A stretch of DNA of 64,000 nucleotides from Ambrosia x helenae (lineage: Eukaryota; Streptophyta; Magnoliopsida; Asterales; Asteraceae): assembly GCA_030844895.1 (NCBI GenBank), contig CM061231.1, positions 130,853,023 to 130,917,022 of the forward strand, read 5' to 3'. Under the pieces are notes generated by a model. It was given only the letters and a program-made list of their open reading frames with translations. It was not told where the DNA came from and searched no databases. Both the position numbers and the translations under genes were made by a program. How positions within the stretch are numbered: position 1 is the stretch's first letter; each line of letters opens with the position of its first letter. Positions 55,453 through 64,000 of the stretch are shown here, in pieces.

Positions 55453-57445
55453 TTACATATAGCATATATGTAACTGAGCTGCATTCCAAGTACGTGGTAT
55501 TGGCGAACCATCTAACCGTTCTAAGGCATATGCTCCTTTTCCCAATACTTCTTGGACTTTGTAGGGTCCTTCCCAAGTTGGAGCGAGCTTCCCCGATTTT
55601 TCCGCATTTGAAGCTTCGTTATTGCGGAAAACAAAATCACCCACGCGGAAAGCTTGTTCTTTAACCCGCGCATTGTAATCTTTTTCCAGTTGTCTTTTAT
55701 ACGAGGCCTCTCGGACATAGGCCAAATCTCTGCGTTCATCTAAAAAGTCTAGATTCATCCGCAATTCTTTGTCATTGTCGATTGTCTGCGTGAGTAGAAT
55801 TCTTGGTGATGGATTTGTAACCTCTGTTGGGATAACCGCTTCAGTTCCATATGTCAGGCTGAACGGTGTTTCCCCGGTGCTAGTTTTGGAAAGTGTGCGT
55901 TGGGCACAAAGGACATGGGGCAATTCATCTACCCACCCACTGCGTCTTGTTCCCAGGCGCATCTTAATGCCTTCGACGATACTTCTGTTTGCGCGCTCGA
56001 CCTGCCCATTGCCTTGAGGATGCGCAACGGAAGTGAATATCTGCTTGATTTTCATTGAGTGTAGCCATTCTTGTAAGTGTTGGTCCGCAAATTGCGTCCC
56101 ATTGTCACTTACAATTTCCATTGGTAGACCGAATCTGCAAATGATAAACTCCCAAATGAATTTCTTGATGTTCCGCCCGTCAATTGTGGCCAATGTCTTT
56201 GCCTCTACCCATTTTGTGAAATAGTCGATGGCAACAACTAAGTATTTGACATTGCCTGGCGCTGTGGGAAACGGCCCCACGAGATCTATGGCCCATTTTT
56301 GAAATGGCCATGCCGTGGTGACTGGTATCAAGTTGTTCTTCGGTCTAAGTGTTCCGGGCGCATGCCGCTGGCATGCGTCACATTTGCGCAGCTCTTTGAC
56401 CGCATCGAGGTGCATTCCGGGCCAGAAGTAACCTGCGTTCATAAGTTTGGCTACAACCATCTGAGGGCCTGCGTGTAATCCGCATGTGCCCTCGTGAATG
56501 TCTTTTATTAGATATGTGGCTTCCGCGGAATCTATGCATCTGAGCAATGGTCCGAGATAAGACCGCCGATATAAAGTGCCATCAATGACTTCGTAGTGCA
56601 AGGCTTTGTGTTGTAGTTTCCTTGCTTCCGCTTTGTTCGATGGAAGGATGCCCTTAGTTAAAAAGGCCATGATCGGAGTGATCCAGGATTCTTTTCCGGT
56701 TTGGATCACATTCACTTGGTTTGGTGGAACAGATGGTGTGGTTAGTACCTCCACTCGTACATCTTTCGCCATGTGATCGAATGCGGTGGACGCCATTTTA
56801 CTCAAAGCGTCCGCTGGTTTGTTTTGGCTTCTGCGGACGTGAGTAAATTTGTAGTAGGAAAAACTATTCATCAACTCCTTGGTGTGTTGCAAGTATAGGA
56901 TCATGGATGGCTCTCTGGCCTCGTATGTGCTATCAATGTGGTTGGCGACCAACATTGAATCGACATGCGCTTCAATGTGTTGAGCACCCATCTTCCTAGC
57001 TATACGTAGGCCTGCGACCAGCGCTTCGTATTCGGCCTCGTTGTTGGTTGTTTGAAAGTCCAGCCGAATGGCATAAGTGTACTCTTTTCCTTCTGGGGTT
57101 ATTAAGCGTAAGCCTGCGCCTGCCCCTTCATCATTGCAAGCACCATCGGTGAATAATTTCCATATCTGAGTTTCGTCGGGCGCAGTCGAATTTGACAATT
57201 TTTCGTTTACGCATTCTTCGACTTTGTCAGCTGGGACCTCTGCTATAAAATCTGCAAGGATCTGTCCTTTGAAGGAAGGTCTTGCTTTATATGAAATTGA
57301 GTGCTCCCCCAGCTCTATTGCCCATTTTGCCAAGCGTCAAGAGAGTTCTGGTTTGCGCAAGATATCATTGATCCGGAAGTCTGTGAGGACATTAATCGGG
57401 TGTCCTTGAAAATACCTGCGCAGTCTTCTTGAAGCGTGGATTAAC
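55453..57445 (-). pseudogene. Tat pol: RT tail, RNase H, integrase
   Basis: From the breakpoint at 57445 the minus-strand frame reads the end of RT and its RNase H linker (LIHASRRLRRYFQGHPINVL), passes one TGA near 57340, then runs open for 626 codons to 55453. RNase H: FTDGACN, NNEAEYEAL, VDSMLV and NKPADALSK give D-E-D-D. Integrase: zinc site (HEGTCGLH..., CDACQ, about residues 285-320), catalytic D-D-E in WAIDLVGPF, VSDNGTQF and NGQVERANR (about 348, 408, 444), then a C-terminal domain with WEGPYKVQEVLGKGAYALE. Integrase after RNase H fixes the Ty3/gypsy order. The front of RT is gone. Confidence 0.92.
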
Positions 57446-60162
57446 TGTAAGACCCTAACCCATAAACACGTGATTAACCATTAAACATGTGAGTTAGGCC
57501 TTTTATAAAAACCATTCCCGTTTTAGAGTTTTATTATTGTAAGGAAAACGACTCAATATAATATTTCAACAATTGATCTAACATTTTAGATACATTAATT
57601 TAAGTACTAAAACCTATACATGTTCTTCTTTATAAAACGGGAATCCCATTGCGGAAGCTTTTAGGGTGTTCGGGTGTGTCCGGTTCTTTGCTTGACTTGA
57701 TCCTTGCTCCGAGTCTCCGTAGAATTTTACCTAGAACCATTACGAAATTAATGGTTAGTTATAATACAAATAACATATTCTCCTTAGTTATACATTAATA
57801 CATGTCGAGAGCGGAATTTGAAATCAAGAATAGATTTCCATTAAGTTTAGTTCGATCAACGGGTTCATCAACATTAATTGTTTCACTACGCATCACGATT
57901 CAAGATCATGATTTAAAGTTTGTTTGATTGCATCAAGTTTATGTAATGTCGTTTAGACCCGTATACAAAACACGAGTATAAAAACTTATTTGTCCTATGC
58001 GTATGATTCTTTAAAGAAAAGCGAGCTTATTATCTCCTGTGTCCACTACGAGACATACCTAGGGTCATTCATACATTAAAACCCATCTCGGATGAACTCG
58101 ATTAGTAAGGATTAACGAATAATAAAGGAGTGAAATACATGTGTAAGAATAAACGCTCAAACCTCTCTTTATTTATTATTTTTTTTTACAGCCGTAAGCT
58201 ACGGGGGAAGTCATTCTGCAGCTGAACGCTGCTGCCGCTGCTGATTCGCAGCCGTCCTGCAGCTGAACGCTGTTACCGCTGCTGATCTGCAGCTGGACGC
58301 TGCTGCTCGCTGCTGTTCCGCAGCTGTACTGCGGCTGATCTGCAGCTGTGTGCTACTGGTCGCTGCTATTCTGCTGCTGTCCGCTTTGATGATTCGGCCG
58401 TGGGCTACGGCTCGAAGCCATGGCCTGCGGCCAGCAACTTCTGGAAGGAAACTCACTTGAAATTTTCTTTATAAAAATTATAACACTTAAGAACCTTGCA
58501 ACAATGAATATAAAAATGCAGCCGTAAATACATTTATTTGGCTGCAAAATAACTAAGTTTTTAGGCTTGATTCACGGCTAACAACGTATGATTCACAACC
58601 ATTCACCAAGCCTAATCAAGACAAACAAAATCCTCAAACGGGTCATCCTATCCATCCTTCACCAAGGCTTGTCTAAGGCGATAACCTCTTTTCTTTATAT
58701 AGGCGTAACACCTCTATTTCAATAACCAAAACATCAAATGTATAACCCCATAAGACTTCCTTGGTAACGCCTAAGGCACATCAATCCACACCTTTGGCGT
58801 CTCCATCTAAGTTCACTTTAGACTTATACTAAGCTCGCTTATGATCATGATGTATCCCATTCTTTGTACTATAGACAATATATTAATGAGAAACTCGTGT
58901 TTACTCGGTTTTAATTCAGCTATTCGGTACAAGATTAATCATCATGAAGATTTAGAAGTCGCGGAGCGACTTACCTAGCATGCTTCCAACCTTCGTCTAA
59001 GGTTGTTTCTATCAAGATGCATCATAATACAAGCTCCACATTGTGAAGCTCTCGTGACGATGTTCAAACCTATATATATATAAGAGCATAGGATTGATAT
59101 TTAACAAGATTTAAGTCGTTGAGTGACTTACCTTTAAGCGTGCTCCTTTCCACGTGTTAACTTAGAACCTTGACCTTCCGTAGTCTCGCTTTTGCTACCT
59201 AAGATTGGATTTGACCATATAGATTATTAGGCCCAAATTCCTTACAAGGATTCATGTGATCATTTATCCTCTTGTCAAGTCTCGCCAAGCTAAACACATT
59301 TACCATGTTTTAATCCAAAATCGCTCATTTAGACATTTTAGCAAACACTTGGTGGGCGATATCCTTACAAGCGTTGATTATAGGCCTTTTAGACCATAAG
59401 GATCATACCCAATTCAGAATTTGAGGGTTATATCAAACAATTACGCCAAGTTCATCACTTTTCACAATTAACATTTAAAGATTCAAGCACACGCACACAT
59501 TATTACTAAGAATCCCAAGACCTTACTTACAACCCACAAGACCCACTATGTTCATACCATGAATCTCAAGGATCTCTCATCTAAGGTTTAAGTTATCATG
59601 ATTCACACAAGATTATTTCGTTATAAGGCTCTCTTGTACTAGAGACACCTTCCTTAGTCACCATTTTATCAACATCAAAGACCCTAAAGTTTCATCATCA
59701 CCACAAAGACCAATAATACATCAATTTGAATGAAACAAAAGTTACCTAGATGATTGTTGAGCCTTAGATGATTAGAATTTCCTTCATGCAAAGGTTAACA
59801 CCTTGATTATTGACTGAATTTAGCTAGGATCAGAGATTGTGTATTGTGTGTGTGTTTTTTGTGTTTTTCGTGAGTTTTTTTTTTTTTTTTGGTTCCAGGG
59901 GATGAGTTCCCTGGTTCTTTATGTTACAACAAGTCAAGTTTGGCTACTTGGCAGATCTAGTCCCTCATAGTTAAGTGTTTGATTAAATATGTTAACTAGA
60001 TCACTATTTCATGTTTATCTGGGCCATTTTGTCTAACAAAGGTAACCCGGTTATTCACGCCGAGGTGGGATTTTTAATACTTCCCTATGAGGTGTTCGGT
60101 TAATAAACCGACTATTGTTCGATTAACAAAGATATCCAAATTATGGAATTTGGGGTGTTACA
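57446..60162 (-). repeat. LTR of a second gypsy element inserted in Tat pol
   Basis: Plus strand begins TGTAAGACCCTAACCC and ends TTTGGGGTGTTACA, so on the minus strand it starts TGTAACACCCCAAATTCC. 2.7 kb. The TATA box (CTATATAAAG, minus strand) is near 58692-58701. A CTG/CAGCTG-rich minisatellite lies at 58215-58380. Only one LTR is present; the partner LTR and most of the interior are missing. Confidence 0.82.
58215..58380. repeat. CAGCTG/CTGCTG minisatellite within the LTR
   Basis: Five imperfect units of about 22-45 bases, each opening GCAGCTG and containing CGCTGCTG(C/A)..CGCTG. GC-rich in an AT-rich LTR. It lies downstream of the TATA box in element orientation, so it would be transcribed. 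Confidence 0.75.
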
Positions 60163-60545
60163 ACTCCACCCCCCTTAAAGAGGGTTTCGTCCACGAAACC
60201 GGATGTATATACGAGTTTACATGGGCCGCGCCTCATGGGTTAACCTTGAGTCTTTTATCCCTTATAGGCGAGGGTTGTTATAATACAATTTGTTCACGTC
60301 TCTAAGCTTATGTATACATATTCAACTATCCTTATAGGAATTTTATTCTAGCTTAGGCACCTGCAGATGTCGTGGTTTGTCTAGCCATCACCAGACTAGT
60401 TACGGGTTTGGATTCGCTTTATCGCTATCCGATTGATAACCTTGAAAATCATGTAAGATATCCAAACGTGTATGGAATAACCAAATGAATTGTAATAAAC
60501 CAAATTATGAAAGATTTGGTTTACACATATATCAAACGCATACTT
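60163..60545 (-). mobile_element. Internal stub of the second gypsy element with polypurine tract
   Basis: On the minus strand GGTTTCGTGGACGAAACC then TTTAAGGGGGGTGGAGT leads into the LTR: the relic pol end and polypurine tract of a chromovirus-type gypsy. Toward 60545 it meets Tat protease sequence at a break with no obvious target duplication. This indicates a deletion that removed the other LTR, the rest of this element and Tat RT. Confidence 0.65.
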
Positions 60546-62737
60546 CAATTGATTCACCCATTTTTCCGGTTCGATTCTGACAGTTGGCCTTGTTTGCTTT
60601 GAAGGCTTTGGCGTTTCTGTGGCATGACAAGTTTTGTTTCCGCGTACGAACGCAACCCCTGTCTTCGTCGGGAAACCTTCCATCTGATGTGGCGTAGACG
60701 CATTGCAGTTGAATTTCGCCAACCCTTCTCGTCCCAGTAGGATGTCATGTGATGAGTTGACGGGGAGCACTGTAAAGTCGCACGTTTCTGTGCGCGTATG
60801 CTTCCCGTCTGAGAGTGTGACTGGGAAGGTGAGCGTACCCAGCGGGTAGATTGTCTCGTGGATGAAACCTGAGATTGGCTCTGTTGTTGGTGTTATTCTT
60901 CTTTTGTCATCTTCGTCCAGCTGGTCAAAGCATTGCTGGTACATTATATCAGTGCTGCTGCCATTATCTAAGAACATGTATCGTGTTCGATAATGGCCAA
61001 CAACCCCTGTGATGATCAATGGAGCTGTGGAGGAGGCCCCACCCTTTACCTTCGGCATTATCACTTGCTCTTCTTTCCACGAGTCATCTCTTGTTTCTGT
61101 AAAGGTACGCTTGCGGCTTGCGTTCCTGTGAATCATGTTGCACGTATTGTGGGAGATGCTATACACGTAATGCGCATTGAGATTGCGTATCCTTTTCAGA
61201 GAGGGTTCTCCTGTTTCTGTGTTGTCCCTCTGTTTTCTTCTCATATTTTTTACGAGCTGTGTCAATTGCCCTGATTTGATGGCATTTTCAATTTCCATCT
61301 TCAAACTGTAGCAATTGTCCGTCATGTGCCCATGGTCTTCGTGGTATTCACAGTATTTTGATCTGTCCACGTTCTTCCTGTCACCACGGAGCTCCTGTGG
61401 CTTTGGAAATTGAATCTGCTCCGTTTTCAGCACCTCAGATGGTGTTTTGGACAGTGGTGTCCACTCATAGTTCTTCTTTGAATGTCCCTTATGGTCGCGG
61501 GACCCTCTTGAGCTCAGCATATTTCTTGCATCTTGTGCGGAGGAATACTTTCCTTCCTCCGTTGTGCCTGAGATTCTTGACCATACAGATTGTTTGCCTT
61601 TCCCTCTTTTGTGTGATGATTGATGGTGGCTACTACTCTGGTGAGTGCTTTTGTTGCGATGAAAGGAGCGTTCGGAGGACGCATAAACTTTAGCAGCTTC
61701 AATTACTTCATCCCAAGCTTGTGGTACGCCGTCTTTGCCGGTTAAGCATCTCATCAGATCATCGTTCCTTACCCCGTATCCTAACTGGAGTGCCTCCTTG
61801 TTATATTTGACGATGTAGTCTTCCAGAGACTCATTATCGTTACGCGAGCACAAGAGAATGTGTGCCTTGTCTTTCATGTGTTTGCGCAGATGTGAGAAGT
61901 GATTCTTGAATTTTCTTATAAGGTCATCGAAATCTTCCAGGCTTCCCACAGGCAAACTCTCATACCACACTCTGGCTGCCCCTATTAATGTTTGCACAAA
62001 CAGGTGACACCAGGCTTGGACTGGCCATAACTTAGAGCTTCCTGCGCAGTCGAAAGTGTGCAAGTGATCATCCGGATCGCGCAAACCATCGTATTTCCCG
62101 ATGGTGTTTGGTAACTTGCATTCTTGAGGCATCGGTGCCAATGCAACGCGTGCGCAGAATTTGATCTTTCTGCGAAAGTCTTTGGTCTGTATTGTTTATA
62201 GAGGTCATCATCTTTTGGTGCCAGACTGCTGGCAACAGACTTGGTGTTCTGTTTTTTGTTGGAATCGTGATGCACCTCATCTTCTGATTCGTAACCGTCT
62301 GGTTCATCGTTCAGGTTGACGTGGTCCTGGCCGCGAGTATTCTTACCACGGCCTCCACCACGTACCGCCTGACGAGAACCTTTAGCGTGACGGCCACTTT
62401 TGTTTTTTCGAGGAGATTCTGAGTCCTCCTCACTTGTGTCGAAACTTAAAGTTTTTTGGACGTTGAGTTTGGCTTGATTCATAATCATTTTCTGATATTC
62501 AGCAATTGTTTTTGAATTTTGTTGGGCCAACCACTCGTCTGGGTCAACCGGAGATAGGTTGGATTTCTTCTTTTTGTTTCCAGCAGATCCCCCCTTGCTT
62601 GGGTGGAACTGGAATGTCGAACCCGGTTGCTTCTGAGCCACATTCTTCGTGATCGTATTTGGTGTGACATCTTGGATCTCATCGTTGATTGTGGCATCAA
62701 CCTCAGCATTGTTGTTTGTATCCTTTGAAAAAGCCAT
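60546..62737 (-). pseudogene. Tat gag-protease (frameshifted, truncated before RT)
   Basis: ATG 62737 (MAFSKDTNNNAEVD) follows 26 bases after the primer site region. The N-terminus is basic and disordered (GNKKKKSNLSP, RGGGRGKNTRGQ). A frameshift near 62175 leads into the main frame (APMPQECKLPNTIGKYDG). It continues with the retrotransposon gag domain (WCHLFVQTLIGAARVWYESL, about 62050-61700), a zinc-binding CEYHEDHGHMTDNC (about 61330), and an aspartic protease with FLDNGSSTDIMY (about 60980) and HDILLGREGLAKF. The frame runs on to a stop at 60396, but past RIEPEKWVNQL (60545) it is the foreign stub. Gag would form the particle and protease would mature it. This copy is broken. Confidence 0.9.
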
Positions 62738-62763
62738 GTTGCTAGTTTGAAAGATTTGTTAGA

Positions 62764-62783
62764 GCCGTAAGGGATGGCGCCAA
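62764..62783 (-). promoter_or_regulatory. Primer-binding site of the Tat element
   Basis: The minus strand reads TTGGCGCCATCCCTTACGG immediately after the LTR. TGGCGCC is the usual start of the primer site in Tat and Athila elements; the rest is diverged. Confidence 0.75.
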
Positions 62784-63358
62784 TGAAGAAACAAATAGTC
62801 TCATCACCGATTAGGGATGATGAGATTATGAGTTACCACAGGGTTGATCCTTCACTAACAGCTACGGCTTGGAGATACCTGCAAATAAGAGTGAAAGTGT
62901 GGGTGTGGAGACGACTACACAAGGTAGCAGTTTATAACAAAAACGGGGTGAATGGGGATACTATCTAGTATGATAGCTCTCCAGGTCAGTAGAAAGTGTC
63001 CTCTCCTATTGGGGTGTGACCCCTTTTATAGGAGAGTCCATATGCCACCATTACCCAAGTCCTAACCGTGGTTAGGTTGTCTCCATCACCCTTAATTATG
63101 TTAGTAAGGTGATATATGGAAAGCTAAATTGAAGGGAATAGTGGAATCGAGTACCGCCTTTATTGGTATGGTTACGTGATTCATGCATGGCTATTGAACA
63201 TGCATGATATTCGCCTTGACCGGCATATGACCAATCTTTGACTGTTGACTGATCATTAATGAGCATTGACCAGGTCCTGCGCGTGGCTTTCTTCCGCGTG
63301 ATGATATTGTGCCGGGTTTGGGTACGCGGAATGGTGTATTCAGTACCCAATCCCATCA
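62784..63358 (-). repeat. 5' LTR of the Tat element
   Basis: 575 bases, with about nine differences by eye from the 3' LTR. The TATA box (CTATAAAAGG, minus strand) at 63022-63031 would drive gag-pol transcription. Confidence 0.93.
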
Positions 63359-63363
63359 ATAAT

Positions 63364-64000
63364 GTTATTTGATCCTTGTTTCCCTCACCTACAAAAACCA
63401 TAATCCAAAAGTTTTGATCCCAAAAAATAACTTTGCAAATGAAATTGGCTTATTACAAAAAAAAAGCCAATGTTAGTAAAAAGATCATTCCCGTTAACGT
63501 GTCTAGCTAGAGCTCAAATGCTCATTCCACATGCCAAAGAATATAATAAAGTAACATTAAAGAAAGTACCATCAACCAATTAGCACCATAAAAAACTTGA
63601 ACAAATATTCCCATCATTTTTCTCCAAAGCATAACCTGCACAAACAAAAAAGCCAGTTTACATATCAGCAAAGACTAAAATGTAAAAACTGCATAGCAAT
63701 TGATTCACACGACAATCGATACTTAACAACTTTTTAATTATTCCTTCGACAATTTGATATGAAAATGTTTGTTGTCAATAAACTGTACAGCCACAAATAG
63801 AGATATGGTAGGGTTTTGTAGGTTTTCAAAGTAGAAAGACGTGAAAGGGAAAACATACATGTGCATATAGAATCGGCGCTGGAAAATAGTTTAAGCATGA
63901 AGAAATTATTGGTAATGTATTTTCATATATTTCAAAGCAAACCAATACTACAAAATATAATACTATCCTATTGTAACCTATGAATATGAAGAGCCAAACC
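63364..64000 (-). other. Flank right of the Tat element; one terminal-exon-like fragment
   Basis: This continues the sequence that stood left of 49888 before the Tat insertion. On the minus strand a TTTGTGCAG acceptor at 63636 opens a 37-codon frame ending in TGA at 63522: VMLWRKMMGIFVQVFYGANW then LMVLSLMLLYYILWHVE. It is strongly hydrophobic, like a last membrane segment. The gene is not identified. The remainder is AT-rich with nothing recognised. Confidence 0.35.

Larger units (their letters stand above)
49894..63358 (-). mobile_element. Tat-lineage Ty3/gypsy element with antisense genes, 13.5 kb
   Basis: LTRs 49894-50469 and 62784-63358, with target duplication ATAAT (49889-49893, 63359-63363). 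The minus strand carries the primer site TGGCGCC, gag-protease and RNase H-integrase. The plus strand carries two genes between integrase and the 3' LTR. Antisense ORFs at this position and a gypsy-type-transposon protein are known from some Tat-lineage elements (for example maize Grande), which supports the assignment. The RT is missing: in its place lie one LTR and a stub of another gypsy element (57446-60545). The copy can no longer move by itself. The LTRs differ at about nine sites by eye. Confidence 0.92.

Noticed and set aside
1..64000. tRNA, rRNA, riboswitch or CRISPR features
   Set aside because: None was recognised. Apparent evenly spaced repeats are TE minisatellites in a eukaryotic context.

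Overview
This 64-kb window is plant nuclear DNA made almost entirely of nested transposable elements. Evidence for a plant: Ty1/copia and Ty3/gypsy LTR elements primed by initiator-methionine-type or Tat-type sites, a plant L1-like LINE, Helitrons ending in CTAG after a small GC hairpin, Mutator-, hAT- and CACTA-type non-autonomous elements, a tRNA-derived SINE, and intron-bearing fragments of plant genes. The element and ORF types look most like the daisy family (Asteraceae), but that is inference. I see no intact host gene, no tRNA or rRNA gene and no CRISPR.

Layout. 1-1135 is the 3' end of a copia element inserted into LINE ORF1. 1136-6826 is the rest of that decayed LINE, ending in a short A tail fused to telomere-like repeats. 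8163-10857 is a TATA-bearing, frameshifted TE-type ORF of a lineage-specific family. 10858-14750 is the 3' end and a 2.8-kb 3' LTR of a gypsy element. 14751-19385 is old AT-rich sequence with a Mutator-type MITE and degenerate tandem repeats. 19386-44741 is a head-to-tail series of minus-strand Helitron-like elements (called H1 to H4 here). H3 and H4 carry exon-sized gene fragments, including a Nudix hydrolase and a ubiquitin-L40 fusion. H4 has been invaded by a 6.2-kb coding-free gypsy derivative (itself holding a MULE), an intact copia element with identical LTRs, and a second MULE. 44763-46190 is a plus-strand Helitron candidate (H5). 47306-47508 is a SINE with clear target duplications. 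48893-48978 is a DNA primase large-subunit exon fragment. 49894-63358 is a 13.5-kb Tat-lineage gypsy element on the minus strand.

The Tat element is the most interesting structure. On the minus strand it has gag-protease and RNase H-integrase, but its reverse transcriptase has been replaced by one LTR and an internal stub of another gypsy element. On the opposite strand, between integrase and the 3' LTR, lie two separate transcription-unit-like genes. One is a multi-exon gene whose product matches the 'putative gypsy type transposon' family and ends in a long coiled coil; it sits behind a TATA box and a cluster of ACGT-core motifs. The other is a 91-codon ORF with its own TATA box.

Relative ages can be read from the nesting. 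The copia element at 35486-41464 is youngest (261-bp LTRs identical by eye). The Tat and the gypsy derivative are slightly older (about 1-2% LTR divergence by eye). The LINE, the CACTA remnant and the gene fragments are older and decayed.
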